Assembly (NCBI RefSeq): GCF_001298735.1
Contig: NZ_CYSP01000014.1
Span: 1-64,000, forward strand
Origin: Propionispora sp. 2/2-37
GTDB lineage: Bacteria > Bacillota > Negativicutes > Propionisporales > Propionisporaceae
DNA length: 64,000 nt
Direction of reading: 5' to 3'
The position numbers and the translations under genes are program-made. Position 1 is the stretch's first letter, and each line of letters begins with the position of its first letter. Positions 18,743-27,070 of this stretch are shown in pieces. Below the pieces are notes generated by a model. That model did no database searches. It had not been told where the DNA came from and saw only the letters and a program-made list of their open reading frames with translations.

Positions 18743-19183
18743 ATGGCTGATGAAGAAAGGGGAAATTACACGGTTGACCAAGATGACCGGCACATGATTC
18801 ATGTGCATACATTTAATACGGAGGCTGATGTGGCATGCGAACATCAGCATATTATTCAGGCTGTTACCGGTCCGGCCAGAGACTCAGGAAATTCACATGT
18901 GCATCGTGTACGTGGAAGGACTTCTTTTTTATCGGAAGGAGCGGAGGGTCACTGGCATTGGTTTGATGTTGTTTCGGGTCCGGCAATTGCTATGCCGGAA
19001 GATACGCATACACACTTTATTGATGGTGAGACCAGTTATAATGACGGACACAGCCACACTTTTTCGGACGTCGTGGGGATCGCTCCGGATATGGAAGATG
19101 ACGAAGAAGATGATACTTGTGATGATGACCACAAGTATAAAAAACATAAAAAATATCGTGAGGAAGAACCGGCAGAAGAATAA
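18743..19183 (+). CDS. YmaF family His-rich protein
   Basis: 146 residues from ATG 18743 after GGGAGGT. Dense in His pairs: HMIHVHTF, CEHQHII, SHVHRV, GHWHWF, DTHTHFIDG, DGHSHTF, the YmaF pattern, suggestive of metal binding, followed by an acidic tail (DDEEDD) and a Lys-rich KYKKHKKYREEE end. No transmembrane segment or signal peptide. Monocistronic with its own terminator. Function unknown in the family. Confidence 0.8.
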   Translation: MADEERGNYTVDQDDRHMIHVHTFNTEADVACEHQHIIQAVTGPARDSGNSHVHRVRGRTSFLSEGAEGHWHWFDVVSGPAIAMPEDTHTHFIDGETSYNDGHSHTFSDVVGIAPDMEDDEEDDTCDDDHKYKKHKKYREEEPAEE

Positions 19184-19197
19184 TGTCGTGTTTGTTT

Positions 19198-19226
19198 AGC
19201 TGCTGCTTTAAAACAGCAGCTTTTTT
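19198..19226 (+). terminator. Terminator after ymaF-like gene
   Basis: AGCTGCTG (19198-19205) / CAGCAGCT (19214-19221), 8-nt loop, T6. Confidence 0.9.
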
Positions 19227-19343
19227 GCGGAGTTTTCTTCTCAAAAATACTTATATCAAGAGGAGGATATTCAGAAATAATATTGAATATAGCAACAAAA
19301 TAAAGACTATACAACGCTGTAAAAAATAGGGGTGGTTGATACT

Positions 19344-20996
19344 ATGCGTAGTGATATTGTAAAAAAGGGCTCTACGAGAGCAGCTCATAGATCGTTGTTT
19401 TATGCTATGGGATATAGTCCTGAAGATTTAAAAAAACCATTAATTGGTGTTGTGAATGCATTTAACGAGATTATTCCTGGTCATATCCATTTGCGTACCA
19501 TTGCGGATGCAGCAAAGCTTGGTATTGCCGCTGCAGGAGGAACACCGGTTGAGTTTCCGGCTATTGGTATTTGCGATGGGATTGCCATGGGACATGAAGG
19601 CATGAAATATCCCCTGGCTAGTCGGGAGTTAATTGCCGATTCAATTGAAGCTGTTGCGATGGGACATGCTTTTGACGGGTTAGTGCTGATTCCCAACTGT
19701 GATAAAATTGTTCCGGGGATGCTCATGGCTGCTGCCCGTATCAATATTCCCTGTGTTGTTGTCAGCGGTGGTCCCATGATGGCTGGCAGATATCAGGGAG
19801 GAGACATTAGTGTGACGCAAATGTTCGAAGCGGCTGGACTATACGAAGCAGGAAAGATAAGTGCCGAAGAATTGACGGAAATGGAACAGTCGGCGTGCCC
19901 CGGCTGCGGCTCCTGTGCCGGATTGTTTACTGCAAATACTATGAACTGTTTGACTGAGGTGTTGGGGATGGGCTTGCCGGGCAATGGCACTATTCCTGCT
20001 GCCTATCTTGGTGCCAGAAAAATGCTGGCTAAAAAAGCGGGACAAGTTATTCTTGATTTAGTGGAAAAAGATATAAAACCCTGTGATATTATGACACTGG
20101 AGGCTTTTAAAAATGCTATTGCTGTTGACATGGGGATTGGTGGATCTTCCAATACCGTACTGCATTTGACGGCTATTGCTCATGAAGCGGGAATTCAACT
20201 GCCGCTGGAACTGTTTGACCAGATCAGTTTAAAAACCCCGTACATTACGAAATTAAGTCCGGCAGGGACTCATCATTTACAGGACTTAAATGAAGCAGGC
20301 GGCATATCGGCTGTGATGATGGAGTTGGCCAAAGCCGGTGTGATTCAGACGAAAGCGCTGACGGTGGATGGAACGATTGGAGCCCGTATTGAACATGCTG
20401 TTATCAGGCGCACTGATGTGATTAAACCCATTGACGTTCCGTATCGTAACCGCGGTGGCATTGCGATTTTAAAGGGGAATTTGGCTCTTGATGGCGCAGT
20501 GGTTAAAGAAAGCGCGGTAGCTGAAGATATGTTGATCTTTGAAGGAAAGGCACGGGTTTTTAATTCAGAAGATGAAGCAATTGAAGCCATTATCGGTAAA
20601 AAGGTTCATGACGGAGATGTGGTGGTCATTCGTTACGAAGGGCCTAAAGGCGGGCCAGGAATGCGTGAAATGCTTAATCCCACCGCAGTTATCGCTGGAA
20701 TGGGTCTGCGGGTTGCTTTACTTACTGATGGGCGATTCAGCGGTGCTACCCGGGGGGCCTGTATTGGCCATATTTCCCCTGAAGCAGCTGAAGGTGGAAA
20801 TATTGCTTTAATCCGTGAGGGAGATATTATCAACATTGATATTCCGGCACGGAAGTTGGAGGTAAGGCTAACGGATGATGAACTTAAACAGCGCAGATCA
20901 TCCTGGACGGCTCCGGAACCTAAAGTCAAAAGCGGTTATTTGGCAAGGTATATGAGAATGGTCACATCGGCAAATACCGGAGCAGTTGTGAAATAA
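19344..20996 (+). CDS. ilvD: Dihydroxy-acid dehydratase
   Basis: 550 residues from ATG 19344 (AGGGGTGG eight bases upstream; the GTG at 19332 lies within that site). Signatures: [27 protein letters not shown] with the first cluster Cys, [18 protein letters not shown] with the others, and [14 protein letters not shown] near the C terminus. The Fe-S enzyme dehydrates dihydroxy acids to the 2-oxo precursors of valine, isoleucine and leucine. It stands alone here, without ilvB, ilvC or leu genes. Confidence 0.96.
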   Translation: MRSDIVKKGSTRAAHRSLFYAMGYSPEDLKKPLIGVVNAFNEIIPGHIHLRTIADAAKLGIAAAGGTPVEFPAIGICDGIAMGHEGMKYPLASRELIADSIEAVAMGHAFDGLVLIPNCDKIVPGMLMAAARINIPCVVVSGGPMMAGRYQGGDISVTQMFEAAGLYEAGKISAEELTEMEQSACPGCGSCAGLFTANTMNCLTEVLGMGLPGNGTIPAAYLGARKMLAKKAGQVILDLVEKDIKPCDIMTLEAFKNAIAVDMGIGGSSNTVLHLTAIAHEAGIQLPLELFDQISLKTPYITKLSPAGTHHLQDLNEAGGISAVMMELAKAGVIQTKALTVDGTIGARIEHAVIRRTDVIKPIDVPYRNRGGIAILKGNLALDGAVVKESAVAEDMLIFEGKARVFNSEDEAIEAIIGKKVHDGDVVVIRYEGPKGGPGMREMLNPTAVIAGMGLRVALLTDGRFSGATRGACIGHISPEAAEGGNIALIREGDIINIDIPARKLEVRLTDDELKQRRSSWTAPEPKVKSGYLARYMRMVTSANTGAVVK

Positions 20997-21071
20997 AAAG
21001 CAAAAGTATGGCTCTCCCCTTTTTTGTGCACAATAAAGCTATGAGTATACAAAAGACGGGAGGGTTTTCTT

Positions 21072-22031
21072 TTGGAGGTATTGGTCGGTGTTGATGTTGG
21101 ATCGGTTAGCACCAATATTGCATTACTAAATGTAAAAGGCAGTGTACTGGATACGTTATATATCCGGACAAACGGCAGGCCTATTGAGGCGGTACAAAGC
21201 GGACTGAGGAAAATCAAGGAAAGAAATTCGTCGCTGAATGTTGTCGGTGTTGGTACTACCGGCAGCGGGCGTCAATTAGCAGGAATTATATTAGGCGCTG
21301 ATGCGATAAAAAATGAAATTACCGCGCATGCTGTGGCTGCTGCTCATCTTGTTCCTGATGTGCGTACAATTATTGAAATCGGCGGTCAGGATTCTAAAAT
21401 TATTATCCTTCGTGACAGTATTGTTGTTGATTTTGCTATGAATAGTGTGTGTGCTGCCGGTACCGGTTCTTTTTTAGATCAGCAGGCCGCCCGTTTGGAT
21501 ATACCGATTGAAACCTTTGGCGAATATGCTGGCCGGTCTCAGGTTCCGGTGCGCATTGCCGGCCGCTGTGCGGTATTTGCCGAGTCGGATATGATTCACA
21601 AACAGCAGACTGGTCATCAAATAGAGGATATTCTCCATGGATTATGTCAGGCATTGGCACGAAATTATTTGAATAATGTAGGTAAGGGCAAACAGATTGC
21701 CAGCCCGGTTATTTTTCAGGGGGGAGTAGCTGCCAATCAGGGAATGAAGAGGGCTTTTGAAGAAATATTGCAGTGCAAGATTATTGTTCCTGAATATTAC
21801 AATGTCATGGGGGCTGTTGGTGCTGCGTTGCTGGCAGGTGAACAACGTAACCGGGAAAAGGGGAGTAAGTTTCGCGGTTTTGATATATTAGATGATGATT
21901 TTACACCAAAAAGTTTTGAATGTAATGGTTGCCCTAATCTATGTGAGGTTGTAGAACTGCAAATTAATCATGCTACTGCTGCCATGTGGGGAGACCGTTG
22001 CGGGAAGTGGAGTAATCAGCCGAGACAATGA
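21072..22031 (+). CDS. Acyl-CoA dehydratase activase (BcrA/BadF/HgdC ATPase family), orphan
   Basis: 319 residues from TTG 21072, preceded by GGGAGGG. ASKHA ATPase features: phosphate-1 VGVDVGSVSTNIALL, EIGGQDSK, and NSVCAAGTGSFLDQQA, whose Cys with CAGRC-like GRCAVFAESDM ligates the bridging [4Fe-4S] in HgdC-type activators. The extra C-terminal stretch has more cysteines (CNGCPNLC and RCGKWS). Such proteins pass ATP-energised electrons to 2-hydroxyacyl-CoA dehydratases or benzoyl-CoA-type reductases; no dehydratase gene is nearby, so the partner is unknown. Confidence 0.88.
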   Translation: MEVLVGVDVGSVSTNIALLNVKGSVLDTLYIRTNGRPIEAVQSGLRKIKERNSSLNVVGVGTTGSGRQLAGIILGADAIKNEITAHAVAAAHLVPDVRTIIEIGGQDSKIIILRDSIVVDFAMNSVCAAGTGSFLDQQAARLDIPIETFGEYAGRSQVPVRIAGRCAVFAESDMIHKQQTGHQIEDILHGLCQALARNYLNNVGKGKQIASPVIFQGGVAANQGMKRAFEEILQCKIIVPEYYNVMGAVGAALLAGEQRNREKGSKFRGFDILDDDFTPKSFECNGCPNLCEVVELQINHATAAMWGDRCGKWSNQPRQ

Positions 22032-22042
22032 ATGTAATTTTC

Positions 22043-22304
22043 TGCCAATGTTAATGTGCGTTATTGGCGTCTCCAACCTTTAACAGGAAAAGTAATTTAC
22101 CTTACCGCAGAAAAATTTTCGGTACAAATGGTTACTAAGGTTCTAAATAGTCTTATTAAAAAGTTGGTTAAAAAGCATAATTTGCGATTCGGGCAGATAT
22201 GATGCATTGAAGCGGTTGGATGAACAAGCACTGGCCAATGGTATATAATTTATGATGCGAACGGTATCAAAGAGTTGCTGAATTCGAACCCGAAAGAACG
22301 GTAA
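22043..22304 (+). pseudogene. Decayed small gene of unknown family
   Basis: Between the activase and trmL, three consecutive frames read as one protein-like chain: NVRYWRLQPLTGKVIYLTAE and on to NLRFGQI (stop at 22200), then DALKRLDEQALANGI (22201-22245, stop at 22246), then IYDANGIKELLNSNPKER (22248-22301, stop at 22302). Two frame changes and no start with a ribosome site suggest a dead gene of roughly 85 residues. I do not recognise the family. The rest of the 22032-22437 gap holds only a terminator and the trmL ribosome site. Confidence 0.45.
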
Positions 22305-22330
22305 GTATGTTCTTATGGGTTCATTTTTTA
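22286..22330 (+). terminator. Terminator upstream of trmL
   Basis: GAACCC/AAGAAC (22286-22299) pairs with GTTCTT/GGGTTC (22309-22322) around a 2-nt internal loop, then a T run. Confidence 0.75.
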
Positions 22331-22437
22331 TTAAATTTTTTGATGATAAAAGCTAATTTAAAAAAATTGCCTTGTAAACTAAATAGTGATACAATCATAT
22401 TCGGTATAGGTTTCAAGAACGGCAGGTGGTATATTAA

Positions 22438-22896
22438 ATGCATATTGTGTTGGTTGAACCGGAAATTCCAGGAAATACTGGAAATATTGCTCGTTTGTGT
22501 GCTGCAACTCAAAGTGAGTTACATCTGGTAAAGCCGTTGGGATTTTCCATTGAAGATCGTTATTTAAAAAGGGCAGGACTTGACTACTGGCATTTGGTTA
22601 CTGTACATCTTTATGAATCTTTTGAAGAAGTAGCGGAAAAATATAAAAATCATAACTTTTATTTCAATACAACAAAGGCAAGTAAACATTATACAGAAAT
22701 TCGTTATTATGACGATGATTTTTTAGTATTTGGTAAAGAAACAGCCGGTTTGCCAGCTGTTTTGCTGGAAAACAATCCAGATTACTGCATCCGTATTCCT
22801 ATGCTTAACGAAGCCCGGTCGCTGAATTTATCAAATGCGGTTGCTATCGTTGTATATGAGGGGCTGCGGCAGCAAAATTTTACTTATTTAAGGTGA
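22438..22896 (+). CDS. trmL: tRNA (cytidine/uridine-34-2'-O)-methyltransferase
   Basis: 152 residues, the normal size for TrmL (YibK). SPOUT motifs: VEPEIPGNTGNIARLCAAT at the N terminus, FGKETAGLPA in the middle, and the knotted C-terminal IRIPMLNEARSLNLSNAVAI (about 122-141) that holds AdoMet. It methylates the wobble ribose of tRNA-Leu isoacceptors; interestingly a tRNA-Leu(CAA), a known target type, is encoded at 60.5 kb. AGGTGG precedes the ATG. Confidence 0.95.
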   Translation: MHIVLVEPEIPGNTGNIARLCAATQSELHLVKPLGFSIEDRYLKRAGLDYWHLVTVHLYESFEEVAEKYKNHNFYFNTTKASKHYTEIRYYDDDFLVFGKETAGLPAVLLENNPDYCIRIPMLNEARSLNLSNAVAIVVYEGLRQQNFTYLR

Positions 22897-22902
22897 TAGA
22901 GT

Positions 22903-23772
22903 ATGAGATACGCAGTATTCGGACCGGCCGGTAATCCGGAGGCTTTTTATCAAGCGGGTTATAAAGCTTCGATACATATGCCCAAGTGGCTGTCGGACCA
23001 AAAGTTATCGGCGTATGAGTATCAATGTAGCCGGGGAGCAAATGTAAGAGAAGACACAGCTCGCATGATTGGCCAGCAAGCTATGCAATATGGTATAAAA
23101 CTAAGTATTCATGCTCCTTACTATATCAGCCTGGCAACAGCGAATCAGGAAACTGCAGGCAATACGGTACAACATTTCCTTCGTTCTTTACGCGTCGCTT
23201 CATGGATGGGGGCGGATCGGGTTATTTTTCATATCGGTGGTTGTGGCAGGGAAAAACGGGAAGTAGCCTTTGACAGAGCAAAAAAAGCTTTTGCTGTAGT
23301 CTTAAATGAGGTTGAAAGAGAAGGTTTGACCGGAATCTATTTGGCTCCTGAAACGATGGGTAAACAAAATCAATTGGGGACACTGACAGAAGTTTTAGAA
23401 TTTTGCAAAATGTCGCCATGGGTTATTCCCGCTGTTGATTTTGGACATCTTCATGCTGTTAGCAGAGGCGCTTATACCCGGTTAGAAGAGTTTGCAAGCG
23501 TTTTTGAGCAAGTTTCAGCTGCAGTTGGTGCTGAAACAGCGAGTAATTTACATATTCATTTTAGCAAGATTGAATTTACTAAAGCAGGTGAAAAACGTCA
23601 TTGGACGTTTAACGATTCTTTTGGGCCACCGCACGAACCGTTGCTGGAACTCTGTGCCCGCAGGGGTTATTCACCGCGTATTATTTGTGAATCAGCGGGT
23701 ACGCAGGGCATTGATTCACGGATTATGCAGGATTTGTATTTTCAGTACTTACAACAACCTAGAGAGGGCTAG
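22903..23772 (+). CDS. TIM-barrel protein, AP endonuclease IV-like
   Basis: 289 residues, 6 bp after trmL. Metal-ligand motifs of the endonuclease IV/xylose-isomerase-like barrel are visible: LSIHAPYYISLA, VIFHIGGCG, IYLAPETMGK, VIPAVDFGHLHA, LHIHFSKIEF and ICESAG, in the same order as in Nfo. The three-zinc set (His, His, Glu, Asp, His, His, Glu) appears complete. Canonical Nfo would have CLDTCH instead of AVDFGHLHA, so nuclease activity is likely but unproven; a sugar isomerase role is possible. Confidence 0.8.
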   Translation: MRYAVFGPAGNPEAFYQAGYKASIHMPKWLSDQKLSAYEYQCSRGANVREDTARMIGQQAMQYGIKLSIHAPYYISLATANQETAGNTVQHFLRSLRVASWMGADRVIFHIGGCGREKREVAFDRAKKAFAVVLNEVEREGLTGIYLAPETMGKQNQLGTLTEVLEFCKMSPWVIPAVDFGHLHAVSRGAYTRLEEFASVFEQVSAAVGAETASNLHIHFSKIEFTKAGEKRHWTFNDSFGPPHEPLLELCARRGYSPRIICESAGTQGIDSRIMQDLYFQYLQQPREG

Positions 23773-23829
23773 CCCAGAATGAAAGCAGATCAGTCAGCAT
23801 ATTATATAAGGGAAAATGGGGGGAATGCA

Positions 23830-24177
23830 ATGAGTACCTATGACGCGGCTCATACATTGGCGAATGTTCTTAAAAACTCAATAGAGTATCAAGAACTGTT
23901 AAAAGCGCAAAAGACTATTGAGAATGATGAACAGGCAAAAAAAATGGTGAAAGAATTCATAGCCAAACAAATGGAAATTGAATTTCAGATGATGTCGGGG
24001 AAACCGGAAGATAAGGAGCAGACAACTCGCTTACAAAAGATGTATGAGTTGTTGGCTCTAAATACTAAATCACGTGATTTTCTGCAAGCGTACATGCGTT
24101 TTCAACGCATGATGGCTGATGTTTATAAAATTATTGGCGAAGCTACTGCCGAAGGATTGAATTTTATTGGTAAATAA
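23830..24177 (+). CDS. YlbF family protein
   Basis: 115 residues from ATG 23830 right after a GGGGGG ribosome site; the in-frame ATG at 23779 would add an atypical tail. All-helical, Lys/Glu/Gln-rich YlbF/YmcA pattern (YDAAHTLANVLKNS, then YQELLKAQKTIENDEQAKKM, and a C-terminal ILGEA-like segment). In Bacillus these proteins form the Y-complex affecting RNase Y and competence/sporulation. The 3' end overlaps murB's start by 11 bp. Confidence 0.85.
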   Translation: MSTYDAAHTLANVLKNSIEYQELLKAQKTIENDEQAKKMVKEFIAKQMEIEFQMMSGKPEDKEQTTRLQKMYELLALNTKSRDFLQAYMRFQRMMADVYKIIGEATAEGLNFIGK

Positions 24178-25093
24178 TACTCAAAATGAAGAGTTTATCT
24201 TAAAATTATGCAGGACGATAAAGTCTGACCGTTTATTTTTGAGCGAGCCAATGTCGAAACATACGACTTTCCGTATTGGCGGTCCAGCTGACTATCTTCT
24301 TTTTCCGGGATCTGTTGCCGAGATTATTTCAGCATTAACCTTAGCCCAACAATATTCTATTCCGGTGACAGTTGTTGGCAATGGTTCTAATATGTTAGTT
24401 CTTGACAAGGGGATTCGGGGAATGGTGTTAAAGTTTGGCCGGAATATGAGTGATATACGGTTGCAGGATGACCGGCTAATTGTTGGCTCTGGGGCGATTT
24501 TGGGTGATGTCTCTCGTTTCGCGGCTGGAAATCATTTAAAAGGGATGGAATTTGCTGTAGGAATCCCTGGTAGTATTGGTGGTGCTGTCTTTATGAATGC
24601 CGGTGCTTATGATGGTGAGATGAGTCATGTAGTATCAGCAGTATCGGCAGTTTGCCTTGATGGTACTTTTAATCATTTTTCACATGATCAACTTGACTTT
24701 GGCTATCGGCATAGTATTTTTCAGGATAATCACTGCATTATTTGTGAAGTGGAACTGAAATTACAATCGGGACAAATGCAGGAAATTGAAGATAAAATGA
24801 ATGAATATACAAAAAAACGTGAAAGCAAGCAACCTGTGGAAATGCCAAGTGCGGGCAGCACTTTTAAACGGCCGGCAGGTAATTTTGCAGGTACACTGAT
24901 TGAACAAGCAGGACTGAAAGGATTAAAAATCGGTGGTGCCCAGGTGTCAGAAAAGCATGCCGGGTTTATTATTAATGCAGGTGGAGCAACGGCACAGGAT
25001 GTTTTGACCCTGATACAGGAAGTACAACGACGAGTATATGAATATGCAGGAGTTAAGCTACATCCGGAGGTACGTATATTAGGTGAAGAATAG
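24167..25093 (+). CDS. murB: UDP-N-acetylenolpyruvoylglucosamine reductase
   Basis: 308 residues. FAD-binding TFRIGGPADYLLFP and VVGNGSNMLVLDKGIRG, the GMEFAVGIPGSIGGAVFMNAGAYDG loop (two segments), YRHSIFQ with the flap Tyr, and PSAGSTFKRP with the catalytic Ser, ending with the conserved Glu in LHPEVRILGE. TTG 24167 is taken as start because GAAGGA lies 10 nt upstream within the overlapping ylbF gene. Cytoplasmic step of peptidoglycan precursor synthesis. Confidence 0.95.
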   Translation: MVNNTQNEEFILKLCRTIKSDRLFLSEPMSKHTTFRIGGPADYLLFPGSVAEIISALTLAQQYSIPVTVVGNGSNMLVLDKGIRGMVLKFGRNMSDIRLQDDRLIVGSGAILGDVSRFAAGNHLKGMEFAVGIPGSIGGAVFMNAGAYDGEMSHVVSAVSAVCLDGTFNHFSHDQLDFGYRHSIFQDNHCIICEVELKLQSGQMQEIEDKMNEYTKKRESKQPVEMPSAGSTFKRPAGNFAGTLIEQAGLKGLKIGGAQVSEKHAGFIINAGGATAQDVLTLIQEVQRRVYEYAGVKLHPEVRILGEE

Positions 25094-25114
25094 ATAATTA
25101 GTATATAAAAAAGG

Positions 25115-25136
25115 CCTGGCTTCAGCCAGGTTTTTT
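25115..25136 (+). terminator. Terminator after murB
   Basis: CCTGGC/TTCA/GCCAGG followed by T6. Confidence 0.9.
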
Positions 25137-25262
25137 ATATAAGGCAACGTTCCTTAGTAGTTTGATTCTTGCAGTAAATGGGATTTTGTATGGCAAATGC
25201 AGGAGGAAGCATATATACTGTAATAGAGGAAAGAGAATCACAATTATGAAAAGGAGCATGTT

Positions 25263-26870
25263 ATGCAATTAACTTTTTTAGGAGCTACCCGAATGGTTAC
25301 CGGATCCTCTTATCTCCTGGAAATAGAACAAAAAAAGATTCTTATTGATTGTGGGATGTTTCAAGGCTCTAAGGCTATTCGGTCGCTTAATTCCCGTCCT
25401 TTTCCTTTTAATCCATCAGAGATTGAATGTGTCTTATTAACTCATGCACATATTGATCACAGTGGTTTGCTGCCCAAACTTTGTAAGGAAGGATTTAAAG
25501 GGAAAATTTTTGCTACCAAAGTTACCGCTGAACTGTGCAGCATCATGCTTCCGGATAGTGCCCATATTCAGGAATTTGATGCCGAAATTGCCAATCGCAA
25601 GGGAAAACGTGCCGGCAAAGACCCGATCATACCGTTATATACTACAGAAGATGCGTATGCTTGTTTGAAACAGTTTACCGAAGTTTTTTATGATTATGAT
25701 ATAAATGTTTTACCGCAGATCAGAGTGCGTTTTCGCGAAGCCGGCCATATTTTGGGATCATCTCTACTTGAGGTTTGGGTAACGGAGAGAGAGAAGACAG
25801 TCAAATTTGCATTTTCCGGCGATTTAGGCCAGCCGGATCAGCCCATTATTAAGGACCCTGTATATATTGAAGAAGCAGATTATATCATCATGGAATCCAC
25901 ATATGGCAATCGTCTCCATGAAAACTATGATAAAGAGGAAGCTTTGGCCAAAGTGGTTACCAGCACCTTTAACCGCGGTGGTAATGTTATTATCCCAGCT
26001 TTTGCGGTAGGACGTACCCAGACGATTCTTTATTATCTTCATAAGTTATTTAAAGCAAAAAGAATACCGGATATTCCGGTTATTATTGATAGTCCGCTCG
26101 CGATATCGGCTACGGATGTATTTGTAGAAAATGTACACGAGTATGATAGTGAAGCATACGATCTTTTTTTTAAAGAGCACGATGATCCGTTGCATATGCC
26201 GCAACTTTCATTTTCAAAAACGGCAGAAGAATCAAAAGCGCTGAATGAGCTGGATCAGCCGACGATTATTATTTCGGCGAGCGGGATGGCAGATGCGGGG
26301 CGGATATTGCATCATTTAAAACATAACTTATGGCGTCCGGAATCCAGTATTTTATTTGTGGGATATCAGGCGCAGGAAAGTTTAGGGCGACGTTTGATTG
26401 ACGGAGCGAAGCGAGTAAAAATATTAGGCGAAGAAATTAGTGTCCGGGCGGAAATCCACAGTATGGATGGGTTTTCTGCGCATGCCGATCAAAGGCAGTT
26501 ACTTGATTGGTTGCAACATTTCACCGAAAAACCGGCTAATGTCTTTTTGGTACACGGAGAAATTGATATGGCAGAGCCTTTTGCCAAACTTGTTCAAGAT
26601 CAATTGGCAATGACTACTTTTATTCCCGGGTATGGCGATAGTGTAGTAATTGATGGCCGTTCATGGCGGATTAAGACTTCAACCATTGTAAGCATCAATC
26701 CGGCAATAAAACAATTACAAGAAAGCCTGGCGCAATTTGAGGCAGACTATACTGAATATCTCAGACGCTTAGAGCAGTTATCACTCACTGATGCAGGTAA
26801 AGCGCAGGATGTGATTAACAGACTGGCGAAAGTTGCTGCTTATTTCAAAAAAACGATGGCAGGTTTATAG
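25263..26870 (+). CDS. MBL-fold beta-CASP metallo-hydrolase (RNase J/CPSF73-like)
   Basis: 535 residues. Zinc site LTHAHIDHSGLLPKL at about 59-73, EAGHILGSSLLEV, SGDLGQPDQPI and the beta-CASP domain with FAVGRTQTILYYL, IIISASGMADAGRILHHL and MDGFSAHADQ, then VHGE. These are the motifs of nucleic-acid-processing metallo-beta-lactamases; RNA is the likely substrate, although it lacks the RNase J C-terminal domain and is closest in layout to KH-less archaeal/bacterial CPSF-like proteins. Start ATG follows AAGGAG. Confidence 0.9.
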   Translation: MQLTFLGATRMVTGSSYLLEIEQKKILIDCGMFQGSKAIRSLNSRPFPFNPSEIECVLLTHAHIDHSGLLPKLCKEGFKGKIFATKVTAELCSIMLPDSAHIQEFDAEIANRKGKRAGKDPIIPLYTTEDAYACLKQFTEVFYDYDINVLPQIRVRFREAGHILGSSLLEVWVTEREKTVKFAFSGDLGQPDQPIIKDPVYIEEADYIIMESTYGNRLHENYDKEEALAKVVTSTFNRGGNVIIPAFAVGRTQTILYYLHKLFKAKRIPDIPVIIDSPLAISATDVFVENVHEYDSEAYDLFFKEHDDPLHMPQLSFSKTAEESKALNELDQPTIIISASGMADAGRILHHLKHNLWRPESSILFVGYQAQESLGRRLIDGAKRVKILGEEISVRAEIHSMDGFSAHADQRQLLDWLQHFTEKPANVFLVHGEIDMAEPFAKLVQDQLAMTTFIPGYGDSVVIDGRSWRIKTSTIVSINPAIKQLQESLAQFEADYTEYLRRLEQLSLTDAGKAQDVINRLAKVAAYFKKTMAGL

Positions 26871-26919
26871 CTGCAATGATATAAAAATTTAAAAAATATG
26901 TAAAAAAAACGGTTTACTA

Positions 26920-26948
26920 TTGACAGTATGCGTACATTATAATATATT
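26920..26948 (+). promoter_or_regulatory. Promoter P1 upstream of typA
   Basis: TTGACA (26920-26925), 17-bp spacer, TATATT (26943-26948). A hairpin with terminator character begins only about 20 nt later. Confidence 0.6.
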
Positions 26949-26966
26949 GAAGTGTATATTGTAACA

Positions 26967-27003
26967 AGAAAGGATGCATGTCTTATCCGGCATCCTTTCT
27001 TTA
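26967..27003 (+). terminator. Hairpin between the two typA promoters
   Basis: Perfect 11-bp stem AGAAAGGATGC (26967-26977) / GCATCCTTTCT (26990-27000) then TTATTT. It ends transcripts from the metallo-hydrolase gene and/or from P1. Confidence 0.75.
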
Positions 27004-27012
27004 TTTAGTATT

Positions 27013-27041
27013 TTGACGTATTTTATCAAATTTTGTATACT
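27013..27041 (+). promoter_or_regulatory. Promoter P2 of typA
   Basis: TTGACG (27013-27018), 17-bp spacer, TATACT (27036-27041); transcription would start just before the typA ribosome site. Confidence 0.75.
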
Positions 27042-27070
27042 GCAGGTGGAAAGATTCAGGGGGTAATGAA

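Noticed and set aside
26920-26946. -10 TATAAT at 26939 with the same TTGACA
   Set aside because: Spacing would be only about 12-13 bp; the TATATT three to four bases later gives the normal 17 bp.
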